In this document: positions 59,101-64,000 of the stretch, piece by piece
How positions within the stretch are numbered: the stretch's first letter is position 1
How the letters are laid out: each line of letters begins with the position of its first letter
Assembly: GCA_038373865.1 (NCBI GenBank)
Contig: JAXGGA010001159.1
Location: forward strand, 1 to 64,000
Source of the DNA: Uloborus plumipes
Lineage: Eukaryota; Arthropoda; Arachnida; Araneae; Uloboridae
Reading direction: 5' to 3'
DNA: 64,000 nt
Made by a program: the position numbers and the translations under genes
Notes under the pieces: generated by a model
The model's database searches: none
What the model was told of the DNA's origin: nothing
What the model saw: only the letters and a program-made list of their open reading frames with translations

Positions 59101-60484
59101 TATTTAAAAGAAATCTACCTCAGGATAAGTGCATTAAAAATGACGCAAAACTTTTCTGCGGCGATTAAGGGAGCTACTAAGACATGTCACTAAGCTACTA
59201 AGGGAGTTCAGGGCTACTAAAGGAGCTCACATGAAAGTGTACTAATCTTTTTATAATAGCCGTAAAAAAGTTTTGTGCCATTTTTAATGCTCATATCCTG
59301 GAATGGATCCCTTTTGTAAATTGTTCGAGACATTCTTTTCCCTGTTATTACGGATTTGTGTTCTGCATCGCATACCGGAAAACAATTTGCGCCGTTTCTT
59401 GCGGGGATGCAACTTTCCCCTTTGTCCTGTCCAAAAAACGCAGGTGAGTCAGACAAGAAAAAAAAAGAGAAAATTGTGGCAAATTCTAAGAGAGTTCAAC
59501 TGTCAGATTCTATCAATATAACCCTCGTAGAGCTTAAACTTTTTAAAAAATCTACTATTCGAATTCGGTACATTTGATTCTGACATCCTGCATTTATAAT
59601 GGCGCGAAGTAAAACCAAATAATCATTTTTGATCGAGAAAATTGTACGTAAATGATTTTGTAGAAGAAACCAAGACACCTAAATACACGTGTAGTTTTAT
59701 AACCATAGTTCTAAATTGTGATTTTTACAGGTATGATGTTTTGACAGTTAAACCTTCGTATTAAGTTTCATCTTAATTTTGATTCTGCTTCTAGTATGTG
59801 TACCTAAGTGTAACGAAAAAAAAAAGTCCCTTTCTTCAGTATGACACTGCTTTTTCGTCACAAATGATCTAATTACTGGTAATACTAACGTTTCATACAT
59901 TTTACAGATTCAGTGCGGAGCAGAGGGCCAAAAGAGACCAGTATACGTACATGCCTTTTGGGTCTGGACCAAGAAATTGCGTTGGCATGCGATTCGCTCT
60001 TATGGAAGTCAAAGTGTGCCTTGCGTACATCCTCAGCAACTTCAGAATCAAGAGATGTCCACAAACTCAGGTAAAAAAAAAAAAAAAAAAAAAACACTGT
60101 GCTCATCACGAAACTTCCTTCTATATTTTTCTCATTAATTCTTACGTTTAATCGCTAACTACAGAGTTTCGTTATTCACAAAAGTAGAATCAAGTGCGAA
60201 AATTGAAAACCATTTTAAAAGTCTTGCTTGAATTAATTAATTAAACATTTTATTTGTTGACAAATAGAATTTGCCATCAGATAACAACTTTAAGTAACCA
60301 TAAATGACTACATTGAAGATGAAAAGATTTCGTGTTGAATTAATTTTAAAGATAAAACATTAACGAAACCTTTTTTTTTTGCTTTTAGGTGCCTCTGCAA
60401 TTTCACATTGGACAGCAACTTCTGCAACCGAAGAACGTATCCGTTCAAATGGAAATAAGGAAAGACGGCATCAGAGCGCGATAG
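31738..60484 (+). CDS. P450-B: complete CYP3-clan cytochrome P450, 14 exons
   Basis: Exons 31738-31817, 35489-35585, 41214-41266, 42444-42540, 44670-44786, 47158-47246, 49421-49566, 52972-53087, 54973-55120, 56248-56411, 57449-57537, 58532-58675, 59908-60070 and 60389-60484 join to 1599 bases: 532 residues and TAG. All introns are GT-AG. Expected role: microsomal monooxygenase using NADPH-P450 reductase; CYP3-clan enzymes typically handle xenobiotics or lipophilic endogenous compounds, but the substrate here is unknown. Residues 5-28 form a hydrophobic signal anchor; KPIPFFGSL follows; WKRVR at 130-134, AGYDTT 331-336, ETLR 389-392, FDPDRF 443-448, and FGSGPRNCVG 464-473 with axial Cys471 (codon 59978-59980). 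The length is normal for CYP3 proteins with an anchor. The start ATG is the first of the exon, in good context (A at -3, G at +4). No defects seen. Confidence 0.95.
32260..32790 (+). repeat. interspersed repeat in intron 1 of P450-B
   Basis: Starts with TAGCCTACTTTCCCGTTAAA (also at 63976 to the window end). It continues with the GTCTGTCGGTCTGTC plus poly(C) and AATAACTTTTGAATGAACA block shared with 7195-7560, and ends with TAACGGTAACAGTGTCGCGA, found again at 35200-35330. The TA-flanked element at 33415-35087 separates the last two, so it may have landed in or beside this repeat. Confidence 0.55.
33415..35087. mobile_element. non-autonomous TA-flanked transposon rich in a GTAAGTGCGTAC motif
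   Basis: TA flanks both ends (33413-33414, 35088-35089). The terminal repeats match over 23 bases, starting GGGTGAGTTCTGGTAAGTGC. The terminal motif GGTAAGTGCGTACC, or its reverse, recurs at about a dozen sites, including near 33612, 33636, 33968, 34029 and 34738. The 131-codon minus-strand frame at 33979-34374 resembles no transposase and looks like chance. The TA target suggests the Tc1/mariner group; the family is unrecognised. Confidence 0.8.
34603..34716 (+). repeat. five-unit, 24-bp tandem array inside the TA-flanked element
   Basis: Units run GGTACACACTTGCCTCATCA, GGTACGCACTTGCTCCGCAT, AGTACGCATATGCCTCATGA, GGTACGCACTTGCCCCATCA and GGTACGCACTTACCCCC. The core is the same word as in the element's terminal repeats. 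Confidence 0.85.
35200..35360 (+). repeat. repeat fragment, GGTAACRGTGTCGC words
   Basis: GGTAACGGCAACAGTGTCGC (35213-35232) and GGTAACAATGTCGCGAGTTC (35304-35323) are two degenerate tandem units. They match GGTAACAGTGTCGCGAGTTC at 32753-32772. Confidence 0.55.
35489..35585 (+). CDS. P450-B exon 2
   Basis: Encodes LSTRRHNYWKERGVIYDKPI then PFFGSLLRAFTK, the segment between the anchor and the A helix; KPIPFFGS is typical of the CYP3 clan. Phase 0 donor GTACTC. Intron 2 (35586-41213) is the largest of the gene, 5628 bp, and full of transposon remains. Confidence 0.9.
35631..36320. mobile_element. MITE family 'TACGAC', copy 2, split by a piggyBac-type MITE
   Basis: Left end TACTGTCGTGCTAAGAGCAA then AAGTGGTATCTGCA; the reverse complement of the right end is TACTGCCGTGATAAGCATAA then AAATCGTATCTGCA. 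Without the 35672-36087 insert it would be about 275 bp, like the copy at 10304-10559. It begins 46 bases after exon 2. Confidence 0.7.
35676..36087. mobile_element. piggyBac-type MITE nested in the previous element
   Basis: TTAA on both sides (35672-35675 and 36088-36091). Left end CCCCTTCCAGGCT; the reverse complement of the right end is CCTCTTCCCGGCT. CCCGAGTTACACTCGGG and CCCGAGTCCAGCTCGGG palindromes lie near the right end. Non-coding, 412 bp. Confidence 0.75.
37348..37436 (-). repeat. possible SINE fragment
   Basis: A locally GC-rich block in AT-rich intron sequence. On the minus strand it reads GCGCGGTGGCGAAGGAGCAA then GGCCGGTGGACTTAAAGGG, which may be a worn tRNA-like head. No box B or target duplication was found. 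Confidence 0.25.
37928..39220. mobile_element. 1.3-kb TA-flanked transposon, non-autonomous or decayed
   Basis: TA flanks both ends (37926-37927 and 39221-39222). The first 15 bases, CCGTAAAATGGGGTG, are repeated perfectly inverted at 39206-39220. The words GGGTCAATCGGAACA (37957-37971), TGTTCCGATTGACCC (39003-39017) and GCTCCGATTCACCCC (39197-39211) are spaced copies of the subterminal motif. A 72-codon frame (38290-38508) has no recognisable domain. Confidence 0.75.
39541..39811 (+). mobile_element. hAT-type MITE with perfect 8-bp target duplication (intron 2)
   Basis: GGTGCCAT flanks it (39533-39540 and 39812-39819). Left end CAGGGACGGGTACAAAAGA, right end CTGGATCCGCCCGTA. The interior matches the copies at 29736-29980 and 50143-50417. 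Confidence 0.75.
39901..39970 (-). mobile_element. tRNA-derived SINE head, minus strand
   Basis: The minus strand reads TCCGTGGCGCTGAGATAGTA (box A region) and GGGTTCGATTCCCACCGG (perfect box B). The body would continue to about 39840, where the A-rich AACAAAATAAGG occurs. The acceptor stem is not closed, so it is not called a tRNA gene. Confidence 0.65.
41214..41266 (+). CDS. P450-B exon 3
   Basis: Encodes PAQDVEIERYKKYGRIYG, phase 2. Its start joins exon 2 as FTK-PAQDVE. Intron 3 (41267-42443) holds a SINE and a MITE. Confidence 0.92.
41324..41604 (+). mobile_element. tRNA-derived SINE with 15-bp target duplication (intron 3)
   Basis: ATAATAATTTATTTG occurs at 41309-41323 and 41605-41619. 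Head: GGCCACCTTGTCTAGTGGTC (box A) and GGGTTCGAGTCCCGGC (box B). A CT-rich body follows, then CAGCCTGGCTGGCACACGAC and a poly(A)/AAT tail. Same family as 14714-14985. Confidence 0.88.
42046..42349 (+). mobile_element. CTGTCTG MITE family, copy 1 (intron 3)
   Basis: TA target on both sides; ends CTGTCTGTCCATG and ATCAGACAG. Shared interior: TTCAATTTAAAACTTGCATT, ATTAGCATCGTT, GCTTTTTATT and CGCATGCGTAAA. It ends 94 bases before exon 4. Three relatives are at 49600, 50992 and 54064. Confidence 0.85.
42444..42540 (+). CDS. P450-B exon 4
   Basis: Encodes HFEGTRPVISVGDPALLKNI then LVKDFGSFTQRR. Intron 4 (42541-44669) is AT-rich, with an unassigned GC-richer block at 44095-44225 and the repeat at 44395. 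Confidence 0.94.
44395..44590 (+). repeat. interspersed repeat shared with intron 9 of P450-A
   Basis: Shares GGAATATTCAGC-type, AAATCAATCCACTAAG, AATTGTGAAAAGTGAACAGG, TTTACTTTTGAAAGTGAG and CAGTCGCCCCCCTTG with 17840-18050. It lies in a different intron from the P450-A copy, so it is not an inherited intron remnant. Confidence 0.6.
44670..44786 (+). CDS. P450-B exon 5
   Basis: Encodes SFKIGDPLFDKMVSSLTGED then WKRVRTVITPTFTTGKIKR, with WKRVR at residues 130-134. Phase 0 at both ends. Intron 5 (44787-47157) has a poly(T) run near 44970 and the element at 46161. Confidence 0.95.
46161..46949. mobile_element. 789-bp DNA element with ACTTCCTTTTACGT termini (intron 5)
   Basis: ACTTCCTTTTACGT at 46161-46174 is perfectly inverted at 46936-46949; just inside the left end, AGTAAAGGAAGT makes a local hairpin. 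It contains a GTATGTGCGGAT run followed by CATAACTCAAAAACTATATG, as seen at 18045-18140, and a cluster of CTTGGCGACA words in both orientations (46612-46710). No transposase is visible. Confidence 0.7.
47158..47246 (+). CDS. P450-B exon 6
   Basis: Encodes MVKIFKDCARTCVENYKVYA then EQGKPANLK, phase 2. As in P450-A, the ATG at its first codon follows an intron acceptor and is internal. Intron 6 is 47247-49420. Confidence 0.94.
47455..47690. mobile_element. MITE family 'TACGAC', copy 3 (diverged, ends worn)
   Basis: Shares CTGAAAAAGTTGCATCTGAA, ACATGGAGGCGTAAAACTTT and CTACAGATACGACTTTTGAGC with the copy at 10304-10559. The ends are not clean. Confidence 0.5.
48001..48960. repeat. worn repeat-rich stretch of intron 6
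   Basis: Begins with AGGGCCGGTCTTAGGCGAAT, a common end-like sequence of hAT-type elements. Blocks near 48700-48900 (CTAAAAATAGACTAA, GATGGTCTGAAATTGCG) echo the hAT MITE family at 29736/39541/50143, but the order is broken. No complete element can be drawn. Confidence 0.35.
49421..49566 (+). CDS. P450-B exon 7
   Basis: Encodes IYGAFTMDIIASSAFSTKLD through LSWRFVLF, phase 1 donor GTAAGC. Intron 7 (49567-52971) starts with a MITE 33 bases in and also holds two hAT-type elements and a second copy of that MITE. Confidence 0.95.
49600..49902 (+). mobile_element. CTGTCTG MITE family, copy 2 (intron 7)
   Basis: Ends CTGTCTGACCATG and ATCAGACAG, each next to TA (49598-49599 and 49903-49904). Very similar to copy 1 in the interior (CGCGGAAGGTTTTACCTAAG is identical). 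It starts 33 bases after the exon 7 donor. Confidence 0.87.
50143..50417 (+). mobile_element. hAT-type MITE (intron 7)
   Basis: Flanks GTGTTGCT (50135-50142) and GTATTGCT (50418-50425) match at 7 of 8 bases. Left end CAGAGGCGGATACAAGAGA; right end CTGGATCCGCTCTTG. Same family as 39541-39811. Confidence 0.72.
50992..51298 (-). mobile_element. CTGTCTG MITE family, copy 3, reversed (intron 7)
   Basis: TA-flanked; ends CTGTCTGATTTTT and GACAGACAG. The interior is the reverse of copies 1 and 2 (AACGATGCTAATTTCAAATA, ATGCAAGTTTTAAATTGAAA, CTAGGCGCGGTTTTCGTGG). Confidence 0.85.
52000..52694. mobile_element. hAT-type non-autonomous element, 695 bp (intron 7)
   Basis: Left end TACGGATGCACTTATTAATC; the reverse complement of the right end is TAGGGATGCACCAATAAGCT. 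Flanks TTTAAAAC (51992-51999) and CTTAAAAC (52695-52702) match at 7 of 8 bases. CGATTAATCGG words cluster at both ends. The interior is AT-rich and non-coding. Confidence 0.75.
52972..53087 (+). CDS. P450-B exon 8
   Basis: Encodes LFPQVMRTFSISVFPPKGMR then FFKDVTYEIIQERKRTGK (F-G region). 12 of 39 residues differ from P450-A. Intron 8 is 53088-54972. Confidence 0.95.
53134..53168. repeat. (GTAT)n microsatellite
   Basis: About eight units of GTAT, starting 47 bases after the exon 8 donor. Confidence 0.9.
54064..54400 (+). mobile_element. CTGTCTG MITE family, copy 4 (diverged, intron 8)
   Basis: The right end ATATCAAACAG next to TA, plus AGGCATGCGCAAAAGCG and AAAAAGGGGTGA, correspond to the other copies; the left end is worn (TTGTCCAGCCTCGAAAGG). 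A 96-codon frame across it is chance. Confidence 0.55.
54498..54779 (-). mobile_element. MITE, copy 2 of the family at 27034-27333, reversed (intron 8)
   Basis: Right end GGCATTTAGTATTTAGGAGG, shared with the right end of the first copy because the termini are inverted repeats. The interior AATTGCCGCAAGGTGGAGCT and AATTAGCCAATCAAAAAATT are the reverse of blocks in copy 1. Confidence 0.65.
54973..55120 (+). CDS. P450-B exon 9
   Basis: Encodes KRNDFLQLLMDTADEVEDQE then KQEVEKEDLTENYG..HQIFKGVTKK, phase 1 donor GTAAGT. Intron 9 (55121-56247) contains the nested hairpin elements. Confidence 0.94.
55192..55609. mobile_element. 418-bp element with 37-bp terminal repeats (intron 9)
   Basis: 55192-55228 and 55573-55609 are inverted copies (TAATTGAAGGGGCAAGTGGA then TAAAGGTG..), matching at 35 of 37 bases by hand count. 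A third copy of GGGGCAAGTGAATAAAGGTG lies inside at 55309-55328. A smaller hairpin TTCAATTGTGTT..AACACAATTGAA is at about 55270-55302. Confidence 0.8.
55334..55477. mobile_element. fold-back element nested in the previous one: 67-bp arms, 10-bp loop
   Basis: Arm 55334-55400 and arm 55411-55477 are reverse complements at 65 of 67 positions, beginning TCTGTACCTCAGAACCAGAC. The loop is TGTCGAATAC. In RNA this would form a very stable hairpin. Confidence 0.9.
56248..56411 (+). CDS. P450-B exon 10 (I helix)
   Basis: Encodes [20 protein letters not shown] then [14 protein letters not shown], with AGYDTT at residues 331-336. Phase 0. Intron 10 is 56412-57448. Confidence 0.96.
57060..57292. mobile_element. 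piggyBac-type MITE, 233 bp (intron 10)
   Basis: TTAA on both sides (57056-57059 and 57293-57296). Left end CCCTTTATGCACC; the reverse complement of the right end is CCTTTTATGTCCC. Non-coding. Confidence 0.65.
57449..57537 (+). CDS. P450-B exon 11 (ExxR)
   Basis: Encodes GEITYEAIQEIKGLDNVISE then TLRLYPPAI, with ETLR at 389-392. Phase 2. Intron 11 (57538-58531) is plain AT-rich sequence in which I see nothing. Confidence 0.95.
58532..58675 (+). CDS. P450-B exon 12
   Basis: Encodes LERLAEQDYVLGDTGITIPK then DMIVTIPTCAMHKDPEFF and PNPEKFDPDR. Phase 2 donor GTAGGT. Intron 12 (58676-59907) holds a long fold-back element. Confidence 0.95.
58830..59592. mobile_element. fold-back DNA element with terminal repeats over 100 bp (intron 12)
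   Basis: The left part, TACAGGGTATCCGAATCAAA onwards, is matched by the reverse complement of the right part, TGCAGGATGTCAGAATCAAA onwards. Matching words continue for more than 100 bases (AAAAAGTTTAAGC, TGACAGTTGAA, TTAGAATTTGC). A CAGGGTGTCC-like start is common in arthropod MITEs. Confidence 0.7.
59908..60070 (+). CDS. P450-B exon 13 (haem-binding loop)
   Basis: Encodes FSAEQRAKRDQYTYMP then FGSGPRNCVGMRFALMEVK and the L helix; axial Cys471 at 59978-59980. Intron 13 (60071-60388) is only 318 bp, against 2484 bp in P450-A, and begins with a poly(A) run. Confidence 0.97.
60389..60484 (+). CDS. P450-B exon 14 (C-terminus and stop)
   Basis: Encodes VPLQFHIGQQLLQPKNVSVQ then MEIRKDGIRAR and TAG. 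Confidence 0.96.
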   Translation: MPLQFHIGQQLLQPKNVSVQMEIRKDGIRAR

Positions 60485-60699
60485 AACTCCGTTTTTAAAG
60501 ATAAATAAGCGAATAGAATGGAACAATATGAAAACTTTCAAAGCAACAATCTCATTTTATATGTAAACTATTTGATACGAATGAGTGTCATTGTTATTTT
60601 CGTTTCGCTCACTAATTCTTTGAATGTAGTTTTTTTTTTTTTTTCATCGGATATGTATAATATTTGCTGTCTCGTACAATTTTAAGGTACTTGTTTTAA

Positions 60700-60705
60700 A
60701 ATAAA
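60700..60705 (+). promoter_or_regulatory. probable poly(A) signal of P450-B
   Basis: AATAAA lies 216 bases after the stop codon, a spacing similar to P450-A (181). It would give a 3' UTR of roughly 0.24 kb. Confidence 0.6.
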
Positions 60706-61017
60706 TTATTTTTCTAAGATGCTCTTTGTTGAAATTTCATTACTATAACAATTCATTTTTAAAAAGTCACTGAATCAAAACTTTGAGAAACAATTTTCTA
60801 TATGCATAACACATTCAACAAGATGAAAAGGCAACATATGCTGGTATAAGTACTAAACATTTTCATTGCAGTATTTCTTTCCGTAGATTACTGTGATTGT
60901 TTATTCAACCACTCAGCAATAATTGCACGTTATATATGAAAACATATATGAGTAGGCGTGCAACGAGGAGGGGTGGGGGCGGTTGGCGGCAAATCTCACA
61001 GGAAGCTTGGTTTTAAC

Positions 61018-61755
61018 CAGAGACGTGCCGTCTGGGTAGGTAAGGTAGGCAGTGCCTACCCATGAAGAAAATATACCAATTTTTTAATTTCATTAAATGA
61101 CATATAATGCGCTAATTGGAAAATATTAAGGCATTAAACAGTGAATATAGCAGAAAAAACACGGAAATTTTCATTTTTCTTCCTTAAAAAAAGCACCGAT
61201 TGCCGCTGCTTTTCGACCACTGTATCTATACCATGCATCGTCTCATAAAGTGCACGTGCCCCGCACTTTTCTCCCCTAATATTCGAAAAGCGGCGAAGTG
61301 CGGTTTCTTTCTGTTCTCCGCCGAAACTTGACTGCGTCATGCGCAGAACCATGCCTGTGGAGTCTGTGACATTTCTGAGTCTGTGGCCTATATACGGTCT
61401 AGACGTCTTGATACCGTCTTTTGTACAGTACTGTTGAATACTTGCAGTTTGCTATCTCCATTATCGTGTTTTCTTTTTCATGAAATATAGTAATTTTCAA
61501 ATGTTAAGTGTGTTTTTTTGTATCCCGCTTTTTAGTAGGATTAAGTTGAAACTGTATCCAATATGGATTTTATAAATCATATACATATATGCAGGTGAAT
61601 ATTCCTGCATATATGTATATAATTTGTATAATAAGTAAACATCTTTCATATTCACATTATTTTATTGCTTTTTACATTTCATGCGTTTTTAATGATATTA
61701 TTCCTCAAATCTTCGCATCTGCCTACCCTAGACATTCATTGACGGCACGTGCCTG
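61018..61755. mobile_element. hAT-type non-autonomous transposon, perfect 8-bp target duplication
   Basis: GTTTTAAC flanks it (61010-61017 and 61756-61763). Ends CAGAGACGTGCCGTC and, reverse-complemented, CAGGCACGTGCCGTC (13 of 15 match). GGTAGGCAGTGCCTACCC lies just inside the left end. A palindrome ATATACATATATGCAGG..CCTGCATATATGTATAT is near 61578-61621. The 72-codon minus-strand frame shows no transposase feature. Confidence 0.85.
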
Positions 61756-61763
61756 GTTTTAAC

Positions 61764-62686
61764 CCATATTGACAATCCTGGTGTATTACTTTAAGTACAT
61801 GTCCGGTATGTTTTAAGGCCCTTCAGAAAACATACGCTGGTTGCGCGAGTGTTTGTATGATTTTTAAACTAAAGTCTGGATCAAAATTTTAAACTGACAA
61901 AAATAAATGAATGAATAAAAATAAAAAAAATTAACTAACCACAAAGTCATCATTCAGAGCCATTAATTATTTTCAAGAGAGTGACAAATAGTTCATGGTG
62001 TCTATAACTTCCGGAGAGGGCACAGATTTTAAAATCACAGACAATCCCCAACTTTCAAGCACAATTGCTCCAAGAGACTTCCTTGTTGGTAAAGTTCTTT
62101 TGGCAAAAGCTATACAGACAGTATAGTATGTGGCCAAAGTTCCGTACCCAGATAATAACGAATGTAAGGGGTAAAATATACAAGAAGGTGTCCAATATCT
62201 GGAAAAAAAAAAAACTGAGGACGAAGCCGCGTTCCTTCGAGAAGTCATAAAGACACTAAGCATCAATTCTCTTTAGTATCACGGTGTATTCATGCTTAAG
62301 ATGACCCAACAGGGTACTAAAACAGCCTTCATTCATATGAGATTTTCCCAATCAATGATTACTTTGCTTTCATTTTTGTAATCATTTTCTTGTTTTAAAA
62401 GCCGCCTGCAAATAGCGCGACACTCGTGGATTCGATTCCTTCTTTGCCACAAAAATGTCGTTTTGGACTGACGTATTTCTTTTAGCTGCATCCTGATCGA
62501 AATTGTCATGAATATAAAATCTAAACTCATTACAGGGTTCATAACCGCAGTTATTGCGTAAAGATAAGAAAAGAAATTGATTATTATCACCTTAGTGTTT
62601 GAATACAAAGTAATAAACATTCATTTGAAACCTTTAAAATTTATCACCCGGGAAGCCTGCAGAAGGTATTTGGCCGAACTCTAGAC
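61764..62686. other. intergenic stretch, no gene seen
   Basis: Unrecognised AT-rich sequence with no exon of a further P450 gene. The 97- and 95-codon minus-strand frames (61973-62266, 62333-62620) have no domain-like pattern. Confidence 0.4.
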
Positions 62687-62830
62687 CAGTGGTTCTCAAC
62701 CTTTTTACGGCTAACGCCCCTTTTACGAATGAAGTTTTTTCCAACGCCCCCCTTTATGTTAAAGGTGAGGGGGTGTGCGAAAAGAGGTTTAAAGTTTAAA
62801 ATAATTTCCTTCCGGCATTTTAAAAAACGG
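62687..62830. repeat. one end of a hAT-type element
   Basis: CAGTGGTTCTCAACCTTTTT is the widespread terminal sequence of hAT/Charlie-like MITEs. A worn relative, CAGAAGTTCTCAATCTTTC, is at 26821-26839. The partner end was not found. Confidence 0.5.
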
Positions 62831-63032
62831 TTAAAAATATATTTTTTTCCTCATTAGTCATTATTAGAATTAAAATGACGAATGTAGAAATAAAAAACAA
62901 ATCTAGGACGAAAAATATTTTATTTTTAAAAGAATAATAAGAAAATAAAGTAGAAATAAACAAGCAAAAAATATTTTTTACTCAAAAAATGAAGAAAACA
63001 ATCAAATACAATAAAAATAAACAAGCAAAGTA

Positions 63033-63809
63033 CAGTCGAACCTCCATATATCGAACTTCCATATATCGAAATTTTCCATATATCGAACTTCTAGCAAATT
63101 CACATGTTCATTACATAGAAAAACTGTTTCTATATATCGAAAAAATCTCCATATATCGAATTTTTTTGGAGGCGTAATTGGAGATTTTATTCCGCTTTTA
63201 GACAATTTACCTCACGAAAGATGAAAATCAGGAGAAAAGGGAAGGTCAGAAAAGGTCACTGCAAACCCCACTGTCAGCTGTAGATAAAGTGTGGACCCCT
63301 GGAGTGGACAAACACGTTGTTTGTCCATTCTGGAATTCCCGGATTATCCCCTCCCCCGTCGTTTTCGAATTTTGGATGCAACCTGTCCTGTAGCAAAACC
63401 AGTTTCTATCTACCCCTTTTGTTTGGTGGTGATTTCTCTCTCGATCTCCATGGTTAGTTTCAGCGAAAATTGTTTTAACTAGTGCTGTGCCAATTCAATT
63501 TGATTTTGTTTTCCCTCTCGATTTACAATGTCAAAAAGAAAATGCCTTAGTGTTGCATATAAAGTGGATTTGTTAAAGGACGTAGATAGTGGTATGAAAA
63601 AGAAAGACATTTCATTTTTAATTCTTAACTTTCATCAAATATGATTAGCGTATATATTAGTAATGGAGTTTCATGTGTGAAATTTTGCTTTAATTTCAAT
63701 GTTTCCGGAGTAATTTTCAAAAAACTGAGGTCCTTTCTATATATCGAAATTTCTATATATCGAATTTTTTTCCGACAATTTGCTACTTCGATATATGGAG
63801 GTTCGACTG
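63033..63809 (+). mobile_element. pogo/Tigger-type transposon, internally deleted
   Basis: TA flanks both ends (63031-63032, 63810-63811). The terminal repeats are perfect over 23 bases (CAGTCGAACCTCCATATATC then GAA), with more TATATCGAA words inside each end. It carries the start of a transposase gene at 63528. At 777 bp it has lost most of the usual 2-kb-plus body. Confidence 0.9.
63528..63644 (+). pseudogene. Tigger transposase N-terminal fragment (CENP-B-like HTH)
   Basis: Reads MSKRKCLSVAYKVDLLKDVD then SGMKKKDISF before a stop. The pattern KRK..LS...K...L..VD.G..K.DI is that of the first helix-turn-helix of CENP-B/Tigger transposases, which binds the terminal repeats. The second HTH, DDE core and C-terminus are absent; only about 38 codons remain. 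Confidence 0.75.
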
Positions 63810-63970
63810 TATTGTTTTGTCATTCAAAATATGAAAGGAACATTCAAAAATATATGTTGGTGAGATATTGAACAATCCTGCCAAGTTTTAGATTTCTACT
63901 TCAAAAATTGTAAAAAATACAAAGCTGTTAAAAACGAAAGAAAAGAAAAAAAGTTTTCGCATTTAACTTC

Positions 63971-64000
63971 TTTTTAGCCTACTTTCCCGTTAAAAATAAA
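63971..64000 (+). repeat. start of an interspersed repeat, cut by the window edge
   Basis: TTTTTAGCCTACTTTCCCGT and the following GTTAAAAATAAA are identical to 32265-32291 in intron 1 of P450-B. Confidence 0.6.

Noticed and set aside
60485..64000. A third P450 gene downstream
   Set aside because: No exon-like match to any P450-A/B exon was found on either strand to the window end.

Overview
The window looks like a piece of an arthropod nuclear genome, most likely a spider or another chelicerate. The evidence is AT-rich sequence, widely spaced GT-AG exons, tRNA-headed SINEs and many short inverted-repeat DNA transposons. The species cannot be read from the sequence. Nothing bacterial is present: no operons, no CRISPR, no rRNA.

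The only host genes I can support are two tandem, same-strand cytochrome P450 genes of the CYP3 clan. P450-A shows exons 3 to 14 (9287-27728, + strand); its first two exons were not found in the 9.3 kb upstream and probably lie beyond the left edge. P450-B is complete: 14 exons (31738-60484, + strand), 532 codons plus stop. I joined the exons by hand. All splice sites are GT-AG, all phases agree, and exon lengths 3 to 14 are identical in the two genes. Over the shared 473 residues I count about 400 identities (about 85 percent). Both keep the WxxxR, AGxDTT, ExxR, PDRF and FGSGPRNCVG motifs, so both should encode working haem-thiolate monooxygenases of the endoplasmic reticulum.

Layout: 1-9286 is presumed intron 2 of P450-A, with a decayed hAT transposase, a Ty3/gypsy 3' end (integrase ORF plus LTR) and several MITEs. 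9287-27728 is P450-A, whose introns hold a decayed piggyBac element, a 5'-truncated LINE with a 13-bp target duplication and a 175-bp AC microsatellite. 27729-31737 is the intergenic spacer, with a 3' UTR, MITEs, a nested SINE and a SINE about 0.4 kb upstream of the P450-B start codon. 31738-60484 is P450-B, whose larger introns hold many elements: two TA-flanked elements, two SINEs, four copies of one MITE family, three hAT-type MITEs, two piggyBac-type MITEs and nested fold-backs. 60485-64000 holds the P450-B 3' end, a hAT element with a perfect 8-bp target duplication and a deleted pogo/Tigger element.

I did not find a new biological system. The points most worth a second look are the uneven divergence of the P450 pair (concentrated in the substrate-recognition exons), a TA-flanked element with a 24-bp tandem array of a motif also found in its ends, a nested long hairpin, and several clean transposon insertions close to P450 exons. 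Element names rest on terminal repeats, target duplications and short protein remnants read by eye; none was checked against a repeat library.
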